A DNA stretch of 64,000 nt from Trebonia sp963822615 (GTDB lineage: Bacteria > Actinomycetota > Actinomycetes > Streptosporangiales > Streptosporangiaceae). Of this stretch, positions 21,748-30,494 are shown one piece after another (within the stretch, counting starts at the first letter, position 1; every line of letters begins with the position of its first letter). The position numbers and the translations under genes were made by a program. The notes below the pieces were generated by a model. The model was not told where the DNA came from. It worked only from the letters and a program-made list of their open reading frames with translations, and made no database searches. The stretch is taken from positions 1,178,001 through 1,242,000 of the forward strand of contig CAWGIM010000006.1 of the NCBI GenBank assembly GCA_963822615.1, read 5' to 3'.

Positions 21748-22790
21748 TCACCCGGCGCGGAGCTGGTAGCGGCGCTCGGCGTAGGCCAGGTCGTCGCGCC
21801 ACAGCCGGGCCGCGGCCCGGCTGATCAGCGGGCGCAGGGCGGGCGAGGCGCGCCGGGCGAGCGCGAACCCGGGCCGCGGCGAGTACGCCACCACGGCCTC
21901 GGTCACCGCGGTCCGCGGCCGCCCGTCGGGTCCCGGTCCCAGCGGGGTGGCGTGGGTCTCCACCACGCTGCCGGCCCTTCGCCCGCGGTGATCCGCATGA
22001 CCACGGTGCGCGGCCCGGGGCAGCTGAACTCGGCCCGGACCGGCACCCCGAGGCCGGGTGAGACCCGGAAGGTCACCGAGACCGCGAACTGGTCGTCGTC
22101 CGCGGCCGGCGTCTCGTCCGTCACCTCGGCCGGGGCCGACAGCACCGCCAGGCGGCTGAAGAAGTACGGGTGGAACCAGGCGCCGTGCCACGGGTCGAGC
22201 CGGTTGGCCACCACGTCCTGCGGTTCGCACACACCGGCCAGGTTAGCCACGGCGTGCACGCTTTGCGACAGCGGCGGCCGGGCCGGCACGGCCGGCCGGT
22301 CCGTCGGCTGCTCGCCGCCCGCCGCGTCGAGCCGCACCCAGGCCAGCACGCCGTCGTCGTGGGCGGGCAGCGGCCGCCAGCCGGCCCCGGCCCCTGGCCC
22401 GCCTGCCCGGTTGCCCGCTATTCGCAGCCCGTGCCAGCGGCAGACCAGGTCACCGCAGTCGACCGCGGCCGCCGACAGCGGCGCCCCCAGGTGCGGGCAG
22501 GCACCAGGCCCGACCACCAGCTGGCCCGCGCGGTCACGCCACGCCACCAGCTCGGTGCCCGCCACCGTCACGCCGTAGGGCCGCCCCGGGCGGACCGCGC
22601 GGCTGCCGCCGAGCACGTACCAGTTCCCGGCCGGGCGCGCCTGCGCCCGGCGCACCGCCGCTTCGATGAGCGCGGGCCTGGCCTCGGCGTAGGTCGGCCG
22701 CTGGCGGGTCCACGGCCCGGCCGCCAGCGGCTGCAGCGGCCAGCCGCGCGGCCAGCGGGCGGGTCCCGGGTGGCGGTCCCGGCCGGTCAT
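21748..22790 (-). pseudogene. Rieske [2Fe-2S] protein of the carotenoid cluster (DUF5914-like), frameshifted
   Basis: Rieske centre CPHLGAPL and CRWHGL (C-x-H ... C-x2-H) near residues 96-125, preceded by GNWYVLGGSRAV. A long C-terminal region follows (PWHGAWFHPYFFSRLAVL, FRVSPGLGVPVRAEFSCPGP). After RITAGEG the frame changes; the true end (SVVETHATPLGPG to LWRDDLAYAERRYQLRAG) lies in another frame. One base is missing at a run of three C at 21975-21977. Start ATG at 22790 overlaps the crtU stop as ATGA. Similar Rieske proteins sit beside crtU in streptomycete carotenoid clusters, so a ring-modifying or electron-transfer role is likely. May be intact if the indel is an error. Confidence 0.75.
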
Positions 22791-24370
22791 GCCCGCCGCT
22801 CCCGCGCCGGCCCGGCCGGGACCGCCGCCCGCCGCTGGCGGGCGATCAGGGTGTGCAACGGCGCCAGCCGGCCCCGGGTGGGCACCGTGTACAGCTCGTG
22901 CCCGGCCAGCCCCCACCGGGCCAGCAGGCAGTTGGCGGCGTGCCAGCCGGTCGTGGCCGCCCGCTCCATCAGCGCGACCGGCACGTCGATCCGGATGCCG
23001 TCGCCCGCCAGCACCAGCCCGCCGACGGGGGTGCGCACCCGCGGCCGCCGGCTGAAGTCGCCCGGGCCGAACAGCGGGCAGTCGGCCCGCCAGAGCACCG
23101 ACTCGGCCACCACCTTGGCCTCCCGGGTCTCCGGGTAGAGCTGGTACAGCCGGGCGGCCGCCTGCTCGCCCGCGTCGGCGTCCCGGGCGGCGTAGGCGTG
23201 CAGCTCGACCACGGAACCGCCGGCCTGGCCGGCCCAGTCCCTGGCCTGCCGGTCGTACCGCTCCAGCACGCTGACGTTGTCCAGCGGGGGCAGCCCGCCG
23301 ACCGCGAGGAACGCTGGCCGCTCGGCCAGCACCGGCCGGTCCAGCCACAGCCGGCGGACCAGGAACGGCGGCGCGGTGCGGAGCCCGGCCACCGCCGCCC
23401 GCCAGTCCGGGGCGGCCAGCGTCGGGGATGAGCTGATAATCCGCCGCAGCCCGGTCACGTCGGCCGCCAGCACCACGCCGTCGGCCGCCAGCACGGTCCC
23501 GGCCCGGTCGTGCACCCGGAATTCACCGGGGCGGCGGAAATCCACCCGGGCGACTTCGGTGCCGGTGCGGATGTCAACCCCCAGGCCCTTGAGGTACCCC
23601 GCCAGGGGGTCCCAGAGCGCGGTGTCGTAGCCCGCGTCGGGCACGTCGAACACCAGGCCCTCGCTTGAGCCGAGGAAGTAGATGTGGAACATCGCCGCCA
23701 GCTCGGCCGCCGAAAGCTGGGCCGGGTCGGCGAAGAAGCTGCGCGAGAAGACGTCGAACGCCAGGTGGCGGGCGGCGGCCGGGAAGTTGACCCGGCGCAG
23801 GAACGTCTCCGCGTCCATGTCGTCAAGCTGCTGGTAGATGCCGGGCACGGAGACCGCGGCCAGCGGGGCGGCCGCCGCGGGGTTGATCGCCAGCAGGTCG
23901 CGGAGCCGGAAGGTGGGGCTGCGGAGCGCGAAGGCGAGCGCGTTCCAGGGCGGGGTGCGGGGCAGGCCGCGGAAGCTGTCCAGCCGGCCGACCGCGTCTA
24001 CCAGCGGGTAATCCGGGACCGGGACCAGGCGGGCCAGCCCGGGATCGGCCCGCCGGAGCAGCGACCGCAGGTTGTAGTACTGGCGGAAGAAGGCGTGGAA
24101 GCCGCGGCTCATCGGCAGCCGGGTCCCGTCCGCGGTCGTCTCGGTCCACCCGGCCACCCGGCCGCCGAGCTGCCGCTCGCGCTCGAGCAGGGTGACCTGG
24201 ACCCCGCGCTCGGCCAGCCCGGTGGCGGCGGCCAGGCCGGCGATGCCGCCGCCGACCACCACCACCCGCGGCCGCCGCGACAGCAGCCGGGCGTCCTGGT
24301 AGCCGGCGGGCGCGGCGTGCCGGACGGCGGCCCGGTCGCGCGGCTCGCGGTCCGGCCGCACCCGGCTCAC
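22787..24370 (-). CDS. crtU: Carotene desaturase/methyltransferase, isorenieratene synthase-like
   Basis: A 527-residue FAD protein. Dinucleotide motif VVVVGGGIAGLAAATGLAER at about residue 36, then GGRVAGW, and the CrtU-type stretch MSRGFHAFFRQYYNLRSLL. The C-terminal GGLVLAGDGIRIDVPVALME closes the FAD site. CrtU converts beta-ionone rings to aromatic phi-rings by desaturation with methyl shift, giving isorenieratene. It overlaps both neighbours by ATGA-type overlaps, so it is translationally coupled to the methyltransferase before it and the Rieske gene after it. A plain phytoene-type desaturase is less likely, as that role is filled by crtI. Confidence 0.85.
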   Translation of the reverse strand: MSRVRPDREPRDRAAVRHAAPAGYQDARLLSRRPRVVVVGGGIAGLAAATGLAERGVQVTLLERERQLGGRVAGWTETTADGTRLPMSRGFHAFFRQYYNLRSLLRRADPGLARLVPVPDYPLVDAVGRLDSFRGLPRTPPWNALAFALRSPTFRLRDLLAINPAAAAPLAAVSVPGIYQQLDDMDAETFLRRVNFPAAARHLAFDVFSRSFFADPAQLSAAELAAMFHIYFLGSSEGLVFDVPDAGYDTALWDPLAGYLKGLGVDIRTGTEVARVDFRRPGEFRVHDRAGTVLAADGVVLAADVTGLRRIISSSPTLAAPDWRAAVAGLRTAPPFLVRRLWLDRPVLAERPAFLAVGGLPPLDNVSVLERYDRQARDWAGQAGGSVVELHAYAARDADAGEQAAARLYQLYPETREAKVVAESVLWRADCPLFGPGDFSRRPRVRTPVGGLVLAGDGIRIDVPVALMERAATTGWHAANCLLARWGLAGHELYTVPTRGRLAPLHTLIARQRRAAVPAGPARERRA

Positions 24371-25104
24371 CGGGGCCCCCGGTCGGCCCGGCCGCCGAGG
24401 AACGTGTGCACGATGCCCTGCTGCCAGCCCGGGACGGTCTCGCTGAGCACGCCGGTGAACCCGGCCTGGCGCAGCCGCTGCCTGAACCGGGCCGCCCCGT
24501 CGAACCCGGCCACGCTGCGGCGCAGGTAGCGGTACAGCGCCGCGTCGCCCGCGGTCGCCCGGCCGAGCGGGATGATGACGCCCAGGCTGACCGCCTGCCA
24601 GACCGCGCGGGCGCGGAGCGAGTCGCGGACCGAGTACTCGTGCACGGCCAGCGTGCCGCCCGGCCGCAGCAGGCCGTGCAGCTGCCGCAGCACCGCGTCG
24701 GGGTCGGGCACGTTGCGGATCAGGTAGGCGGCGAAGATGGCGTCGAACGGGCCGTCGACCCCGGCCGCGGCCAGCTCCTCGACCGGGGTGTGCACGAACC
24801 TGACCGAGCCGGGCCAGTGCTTGGCCCGGGCCTGGTCCAGCATCCCGGCCGACGCGTCGATCGCGGTGACCTCCGCCCGCGGGGCCACGCTGAGCAGGGC
24901 CGCGGTGGAGGCGCCGGTCCCGCAGCCGGCGTCGAGCAGCCGCAGCCCGCGCCCGGCTTCCGGCAGCCGCAGCCGCCGGGCCGACAGCCGCAGCTGCCGG
25001 TGGTACCCGGGGCTGGCCCCGGTCAGCCGGTCGTAGGCGAAGGCGCTAGCGTCGAACGCGGCCGGCACTGTCTCGCGCCTGGGGCCTGCTGATCGCGTGG
25101 TCAT
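24367..25104 (-). CDS. crtT: SAM-dependent methyltransferase of the carotenoid cluster (CrtT-like)
   Basis: A class I methyltransferase of 245 residues. Motif I is LRLLDAGCGTGASTAALL near residue 55, motif II IDASAGMLDQARA, and YLIRNVPDPDAVLRQLHGLL followed by RPGGTLAVHEYSV resembles the UbiE/MenG-type group. ATG at 25104 preferred over the adjacent ATG at 25107 because GGAG lies six bases away. It overlaps crtU by ATGA. Streptomycete clusters have a methylase gene crtT in the same place; its substrate there is not well established, so the symbol is by context. Confidence 0.75.
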   Translation of the reverse strand: MTTRSAGPRRETVPAAFDASAFAYDRLTGASPGYHRQLRLSARRLRLPEAGRGLRLLDAGCGTGASTAALLSVAPRAEVTAIDASAGMLDQARAKHWPGSVRFVHTPVEELAAAGVDGPFDAIFAAYLIRNVPDPDAVLRQLHGLLRPGGTLAVHEYSVRDSLRARAVWQAVSLGVIIPLGRATAGDAALYRYLRRSVAGFDGAARFRQRLRQAGFTGVLSETVPGWQQGIVHTFLGGRADRGPR

Positions 25105-25435
25105 CATGCGCTCCTTTCCTCGCGGTGGCCCGGCTGCCCTGCCGCTCCCACAGCAGCAGGGCCGCGGTAACCAGCGCGAAGCCGAACAGGAAGTCCTCGA
25201 CCGGGATGTCCCACGGCCCGCGCAGCCCGGTGACCTGCGCGGGTGAGTAGCTCACGACCGGCGCGCTGAGCTTGGTCAGCCAGCCGTCGACCGGGACCTG
25301 GAAGCCGAGCACGATCACCATCGACAGCCAGTAGGCCAGGCGCCGGAACAGCCCGGTGCGCAGCCACAGCAGCTCGGCCGCGCCGACCGCGAGCACCGCG
25401 GCGACCGCGGGCACGGTGTAGCCGAGCCCGGTCAC
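25046..25435 (-). CDS. crtYd: Lycopene cyclase domain subunit
   Basis: About 129 residues, with three to four membrane helices and the lycopene-cyclase motif PVEDFLFGFAL. It starts at GTG 25435, overlapping the stop of crtYc as GTGA. With crtYc it forms the heterodimeric cyclase that closes beta-rings on lycopene. Its frame continues 59 bases into the methyltransferase gene (ARKGAHDDHAISRPQ), longer than usual overlaps in this cluster; a missed stop by an indel is possible. Confidence 0.85.
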   Translation of the reverse strand: MTGLGYTVPAVAAVLAVGAAELLWLRTGLFRRLAYWLSMVIVLGFQVPVDGWLTKLSAPVVSYSPAQVTGLRGPWDIPVEDFLFGFALVTAALLLWERQGSRATARKGAHDDHAISRPQARDSAGRVRR

Positions 25436-25770
25436 CGGCCTCGCCCGGTCCGCCCGCGCCCCAGACGACTGAGCAGCGCCTGCACGCAGCCGTAGGTGAG
25501 GATCGCGCACACCGGCACGACCAGGAAGAACACCAGCTCTTCGACCGGGACGCGGAACGGCAGCAGCACCCCGGTGATGTACCGCGGGCTGTAGCTCCAC
25601 ACCCCGGCCCCGACCGCGACCGCGTCCCAGGCGAGGAACACCACCGCCACCGGCAGCACCGCACGGGCCAGCCGGGCGGGCTGCCGGTACACCCGGGCCC
25701 CGAGCAGCTCGAGCGGCGCGGTTACCGCCAGGCAGGCCGCCATCAGCAGCAGGTACTGGAAGTGGTCCAT
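25432..25770 (-). CDS. crtYc: Lycopene cyclase domain subunit
   Basis: A 112-residue membrane protein with three helices: LLLMAACLAVTAPLELLGAR at the start, AVLPVAVVFLAWDAVAVGAG, and the cyclase motif PVEELVFFLVVPVCAILTYG. It pairs with crtYd. The ATG lies two bases after the crtB stop. Heterodimeric CrtYc/CrtYd cyclases occur in Brevibacterium-type aryl-carotenoid clusters, whereas streptomycetes use a single CrtY. Confidence 0.85.
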   Translation of the reverse strand: MDHFQYLLLMAACLAVTAPLELLGARVYRQPARLARAVLPVAVVFLAWDAVAVGAGVWSYSPRYITGVLLPFRVPVEELVFFLVVPVCAILTYGCVQALLSRLGRGRTGRGR

Positions 25771-25771
25771 G

Positions 25772-26716
25772 TCAGCGCAGCTCCCCGGCCGGGACCGGGA
25801 AGGACGGGGCCCGCCAGCGGCGCCGCCGCGCCCAGTAGGCCCGGGCCAGGGCCGGGCCCGCCACCCTGACCCGCCGCAGCTGCCCCACCCGCGCCCGGCG
25901 GGCGAACACCGCGAAGTCCGAGTCCTCGATCTCGTCCAGGATGCGGGCGTACAGGGTCAGCGCGGTGGCCACGCAGGGCCGGGCCACCGGGGCCAGCATG
26001 GCCACCCCGGCCTGGGCGAACGCGTAGACCTGACGGGTCCGCGCGTGCTGGTCGGCCAGCGCCGCCCGGACCCGCGGGTCGGTGGTCCGGCGCGCCCGGC
26101 ACCAGGCGAGCAGCCCGCGGTCCACCCCGAACGCGGCCAGCTCGTCGGCGGGCAGGTACACCCGGTCCCGGTCCAGGTCCTCGCCGACGTCCCGCAGGAA
26201 GTTGGTCAGCTGGAACGCCCGGCCCAGGGCGGCCGCGTACGGGGCGGCGTCGGCGGGCGGGCCCACGGTGCCGAGCACCGGCAGCACCTGCAGCCCGATG
26301 ACCTCGGCCGACCCGCGAACGTAGCGGTCGAGCGCGGCCCGGTCGGGGTAGCCGCGGACGGTCAGGTCCATCCGCATCGACGCGAAGAAGTCCGCGAACA
26401 GGTCCGGCCCGATCCGGTAGCGCACCGCGGTGTCCACCACCGCCGCCAGCAGCGGGTCATCGCTGCGGCCGGCCGCCAGCCCGGCCGCCAGCGGGCCGGC
26501 CACCGCGTCCAGCCGGCCCGCGACCTCGCCGGCCGGGGTGCCCGGCGGCACCTCGTCGACGATGTCGTCGGCCCACCGGGCCAGCCCGTACAGCGCGTGC
26601 ACGGCCGGCCGCCGGTCCCGCGGCAGCAGCTTGGTGGCCAGGTAGTAGGTCTTGCCGTGGCGGGCGTTGAGCTGCCGGCAGCGCTCGTAGGAGGCGCTGA
26701 GCGCGGCCCCGGTCAT
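25772..26716 (-). CDS. crtB: Phytoene synthase
   Basis: A 314-residue squalene/phytoene synthase. First aspartate motif ADDIVDE near residue 50, preceded by KTYYLATKLLPRDRRPAVHA; second motif FLRDVGEDLDRDRVYLP near residue 174; FQLTNFLRDVGEDL is diagnostic. It condenses two GGPP to phytoene. ATG at 26716 overlaps the crtI stop as ATGA, which fixes the start. Third gene of the crt operon. Confidence 0.9.
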   Translation of the reverse strand: MTGAALSASYERCRQLNARHGKTYYLATKLLPRDRRPAVHALYGLARWADDIVDEVPPGTPAGEVAGRLDAVAGPLAAGLAAGRSDDPLLAAVVDTAVRYRIGPDLFADFFASMRMDLTVRGYPDRAALDRYVRGSAEVIGLQVLPVLGTVGPPADAAPYAAALGRAFQLTNFLRDVGEDLDRDRVYLPADELAAFGVDRGLLAWCRARRTTDPRVRAALADQHARTRQVYAFAQAGVAMLAPVARPCVATALTLYARILDEIEDSDFAVFARRARVGQLRRVRVAGPALARAYWARRRRWRAPSFPVPAGELR

Positions 26717-28279
26717 GACACTCCCGCCCGTGGCTGCCCTGCCTGGGCGGTCACGGGGGCGGACGAGGGGCGGGCGGCACCCGTTCGGGCGCTCCTTGAT
26801 TTTGACTCTCCGGTGATCCGGTCGGCCGCCAGGCGGCCGGAGACGAGCGCGGTCGGCACGCCAACCCCGGGCACCGTCCCGCAGCCGGCCAGCACCACGT
26901 TGCTGACGCCGCGGGGCAGGTTGCCGGGCCGGAACGGGCCGGTCTGCCAGAACGTGTGCGCGTAGGAGAACGGGGTGCCGGCCACCAGTCCCTGGCGGGC
27001 CCAGTCGGCCGGGGTGACCAGGCGGGCGCACTCGACCTCGGCGTCAAGGCCGGGCAGCAGCCGGCCGGCCACCCGCGCGGTCAGCTGGTCCGCGTACGCC
27101 TGCCCGGTCGCGTCCCAGTCGGTGTTCCCGGCCGCCAGGTTGGGGGCCGGCGCGAGCACGTAGAGCAGGTCACGGCCGGGCGGGGCGAGCCCCGGGTCGG
27201 TCGCGGTCGGCCTGGTGACCAGCAGGGACGGGTCGCTCATGGGCTGGCCGTCGTCGATGATCTCGCGGAACGTCTGCTGCCAGGCGCCGCCGAACAAGAT
27301 CGTGTGGTGGGCCGCGTCCGGGTAGCGGCGCCGGAGGCCCGAGGTGCAGCACGACCGCGGACGGCGCCGGGCGCAGCGGCAGCAGCCGCCGCGGCGTCCG
27401 CCCGAGCAGCTCGTAGGCGGTGTCCAGCTCGGTCGCGAGCACCACCGCGTCGCAGCGGAAGCGCTGGCCGTCGGCGGTGCGAACGGCGCGGACGCGGTCG
27501 CCTGACCGCTCAAGCGCGGTGACCGGGCTGCCGTAGCTGAACGTGACCCCGGCCCCTTCGGCCGCCGCCGCCAGCGCGTCCGGCAGCGCCCGCATCCCGC
27601 CGCGCGGGAAGTAGACGCCGGCCACCGTGTCCATGTAGGCGATCACCGCGTAGAGGGCCCGCGCCTGCTGCGGTGAGCAGCCGGCGTAGAGCGACTGGAA
27701 GGTGAACACCCGGCGCAGCCGCTCGTCGCGCAGGAAGCGGCCGACGGCCGGCTCCAGCCGTCCGAAGGCGCCCATCGCCGCCAGCCGGGCCAGCTCGGGC
27801 CGGGCCAGCGAGAGCGGCGAGTCGACGTTGGCCGCGATGAAGCGGTCGAACTCGGCCGCGTACAGCCGGGTCAGCCAGGCGCGCAGCCGCCGGTAGCCGT
27901 CGGCCTCGCGCGGGCCGGCGAACCGGGCCACCGCTTCGGCCATCGCGTCGGCGTCGGTGTGCACGTCGAGCTGGCTGCCGTCGGCGAACTGGGCGCGGTA
28001 GGCGGGGTCAAGCGGGACCAGGTCGAGGCGGCTGCGCAGGGTCTCGCCGACCGCGTTGAGCGCTTCCTCGATGAGGCCGGGCATGGTGAGGACGGTCGGG
28101 CCGGTGTCGAAGCGGTAGCCGTCGAGGTCGAGGCGGCCCGCCCGGCCGCCCGGTACCTGCTCCCGCTCGATCACGGTGACGGCCCGGCCGCGGCCGGCCA
28201 GGTGCAGCGCGGCGGCCAGTCCGGCGAGGCCGGCCCCGATGACAACGACCTCGCCGGAGTCTTTACCGATAAGTCGCAC
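26713..28279 (-). pseudogene. crtI: Phytoene desaturase, frameshifted in the C-terminal half
   Basis: FAD-binding N terminus VVVIGAGLAGLAAALHLAGR, then GGRAGRLDLDGYRFDTGPTV and VYFPRGGMRALPDAL, all typical of CrtI. After SAVVLHLG the frame breaks at a run of three C at 27338-27340; one base too many. In the next frame the protein continues RRYPDAAHHTILFGGAWQQT and ends with the FAD-closing segment LAGCGTVPGVGVPTALVSGR. Joined length is about 520 residues, normal for the family. GTG at 28279 is four bases after the crtE stop. If the frameshift is real the cluster would not make coloured carotenoids; an error is more likely given intact neighbours. Confidence 0.85.
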
Positions 28280-28283
28280 CGGG

Positions 28284-29432
28284 TCACCGCGCCCGGTCGG
28301 TGGCGCGGACCGCCAGGTCGCGCAGCACGGCGGCGGCCGTGCGGTCGATCCCGGCCCCGGTCAGGGCGGCGCAGGCGGCGGCCACCCGGGAGTCGATCAT
28401 CTGCTCGATCCGCGTCACCGCGCCGGTGCCGGCGATGAGCTCGCGCATCCGCATCAGCTCGCGCTCGCCCAGGTGATCGCGCGCGTGCAACCGCCGCAGC
28501 TCCGCCCCCGGCCCGGGCGCGGCCAGCTCCGCCGCCAGCGCGATGACGCTGGTCGCCTTGTGCTCGCGCAGGTCGCCGCCGTTGGGCTTGCCGGTGACCG
28601 ACGGCTGCCCGAAGACGCCGAGCAGGTCGTCCCTGAGCTGGAACGCCTCGCCGACCAGCCCGCCGTACCGGCCGAGCGCCTCGCGGGCGGGCTGGCCGCA
28701 GCCGGCCAGCGCGGCGCCGAGCTCCAGCGGGCGGCGCACGGTGTAATTGCCCGACTTGCGGCGGCTCACTTCCAGGACCGCCTCCATCGGCGGCAGGTGC
28801 CGCGCGTCGTAGACCAGGTCGGCGAACTGCCCGACGGCCAGCTCACCGCGCAGCCGGTCGTAGACCGGCCAGCCCCGGCCGAGCGCGTCGGCGGGCAGGC
28901 CGCTTTCCCGCAGCAGCTGCTCCGCCCACACCAGCAGCAGGTCGCCCAGCAGCACCGCGGCCGAGTCGCCGAAGTGCCCCGCGTCCCCGGCCAGCTCCTG
29001 GGCGCCGTACCAGCCGGCCAGCCGGACGTGGGCCGCGGTCCGGCCGCGGCGCATCACCGACCGGTCCATCACGTCGTCCTGGATGAGCGCGAAGGCGTGC
29101 AGCAGCTCGGTGCTGGCGGCGGCCCGCAGCGCCGCCTCGCTTTCCTCCGCGCCGCACAGCCAGCCCAGGTAGGTGAACGTCGTGCGGACGTACTTGCCGC
29201 CCGACACCGACCCGGTCAGCAGCTCGGTGACCAGGTCGGCACCGGGAACGCCACGCACGTACTGGTCGCAGCGGGCGCGGACGAAGTCGTCGAGGACGAC
29301 CCGGGCCCGTTCGCGGACGCCGCTGGTCCAGCTCGCGATGAAGTCGTCGGCGGGCTGGACCGCGTCCGGGCGGACGGCTGAGTCCGGGCGGACGGCTGGC
29401 GGCGGGACGGCGGGCGGCGGAAGCAAACGCAT
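28284..29432 (-). CDS. crtE: Geranylgeranyl diphosphate synthase
   Basis: A 382-residue polyprenyl synthase. First aspartate-rich motif IQDDVMDRSVMRRGR near residue 117; second motif FQLRDDLLGVFG with GKPNGGDLREHK near residue 267; GGKYVRTTFTYLGW earlier. It makes C20-PP for phytoene synthase. The N-terminal 25 residues are Pro/Ala/Val-rich with a repeated VRPDSAVRPDAV and may be less than real; an internal start cannot be excluded. First gene of the crt operon; its promoter lies in the gap to 29549. Confidence 0.85.
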   Translation of the reverse strand: MRLLPPPAVPPPAVRPDSAVRPDAVQPADDFIASWTSGVRERARVVLDDFVRARCDQYVRGVPGADLVTELLTGSVSGGKYVRTTFTYLGWLCGAEESEAALRAAASTELLHAFALIQDDVMDRSVMRRGRTAAHVRLAGWYGAQELAGDAGHFGDSAAVLLGDLLLVWAEQLLRESGLPADALGRGWPVYDRLRGELAVGQFADLVYDARHLPPMEAVLEVSRRKSGNYTVRRPLELGAALAGCGQPAREALGRYGGLVGEAFQLRDDLLGVFGQPSVTGKPNGGDLREHKATSVIALAAELAAPGPGAELRRLHARDHLGERELMRMRELIAGTGAVTRIEQMIDSRVAAACAALTGAGIDRTAAAVLRDLAVRATDRAR

Positions 29433-29548
29433 GACGGCGGCCTCTCATACTGCGGATCTGATCAGGCCGTTCTAGTACCCGGGTCTGACGAAACGATTCA
29501 CAAACGTTGCAACTTTTTCGCGGCCGCCGCGTATGGGACTATGTCCGC
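29433..29548. promoter_or_regulatory. Divergent promoter region of crtE and the VOC gene
   Basis: A 116-base gap, AT-rich around 29490-29520. It contains AAACGTTGCAACTTT with the perfect 8-base palindrome GTTGCAAC, and TGATCA near 29469. These are candidate sites for the LitR/CarH-like regulator. No clear consensus promoter could be assigned. Confidence 0.4.
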
Positions 29549-30493
29549 ATGTCTCAGAACACCGGCGTTCAGGTCAAGTTCAGCTTCCACCCGACGTTCC
29601 ACGTCCCGACGCTGGAGGAGGCGGAGGAGTTCTTCGACCGCGCCTTCGGCTACCCGAGCGTGCTGATGCAGACCATTCCCGACGACAAGCCGATCGAGGT
29701 CGGCCACCTGCGCGGGTACTCGAAGATGGTCATGATCCGCGACGTGCTGATCGACTACGTGTGCCCGAGCCTGCACCGGGTCAAGGGCAAGCAGGTCTTC
29801 GCGGACGTCGCCAAGCCGGTGCTGCTGAACATCGGCTGGTACTCCGATGACATCACCGCCACCTTCCGGGCGCTGCGGGCGGCCGGCGTCCCGCTGGTGG
29901 ACCAGCTCGGCCAGCCGGCCGAGGGAGACGAGCCGCCCACCCCGAACCAGGGCGGGGCGATCAAGATGTTCTTCACCCCGGCCGACCAGGTCGGCCTGCG
30001 GTACCAGTTCATGGAGACGTTCCCGATGCGGCTCGACCCGCGGCTCACCCCGGGCTGGACGCTGCCGCCGGTGTCGGACGACGACCCGCTCGGCCTGGTC
30101 CGCCTGTCCCACCACGTGATCCTGACCGCGGACCCGGACCGGGCGGTCAACTTCATCCGCGCGATCGGCGGCGAGGTCATCCACGAGGGCCGGGACGAGC
30201 AGCGCGGGCTGTCCGGGCCCTACGTGCGGCTGGCGGACGCGATCTACCACTACGCGGTGCCCGACGCCGGGACCGCGGCCGCCGAGGTGCTGGCGGCCAA
30301 GGTGCCGGCCGACAAGTTCTACGCGATGACGTTCCGGGTGACCGACCTCGACCGGGCGGCCGGGCACCTTGAGAAGGCCGGCGTCGGCGTCGCCTCGCGG
30401 ACCGGCGACACGCTGGTTACCGACCCCGCCACCAGCCTTGAGGTGCCGTGGGGGTTCACCACCGCGGCTGTTCCGGGCGACGACCGGGGTTGA
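29549..30493 (+). CDS. VOC-superfamily (glyoxalase/dioxygenase-like) protein, two-domain
   Basis: A 314-residue protein with two vicinal-oxygen-chelate-like halves. The first starts FHPTFHVPTLEEAEEFFDRA; the second starts GLVRLSHHVILTADPDRAVN. Each half shows the beta-alpha-beta-beta-beta order with a His near its start and Glu candidates (YQFMETF, SLEVPWGF). The layout recalls extradiol dioxygenases and 4-hydroxyphenylpyruvate dioxygenases, but sequence similarity is too faint to name a reaction. ATG at 29549 chosen by the sensible N terminus. Divergent from crtE; whether it joins carotenoid metabolism is unknown. Confidence 0.7.
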   Translation: MSQNTGVQVKFSFHPTFHVPTLEEAEEFFDRAFGYPSVLMQTIPDDKPIEVGHLRGYSKMVMIRDVLIDYVCPSLHRVKGKQVFADVAKPVLLNIGWYSDDITATFRALRAAGVPLVDQLGQPAEGDEPPTPNQGGAIKMFFTPADQVGLRYQFMETFPMRLDPRLTPGWTLPPVSDDDPLGLVRLSHHVILTADPDRAVNFIRAIGGEVIHEGRDEQRGLSGPYVRLADAIYHYAVPDAGTAAAEVLAAKVPADKFYAMTFRVTDLDRAAGHLEKAGVGVASRTGDTLVTDPATSLEVPWGFTTAAVPGDDRG

Positions 30494-30494
30494 G

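Noticed and set aside
28284..28360. Second small gene between crtE and crtI
   Set aside because: The stop of crtE and the GTG of crtI are only four bases apart, leaving no room.
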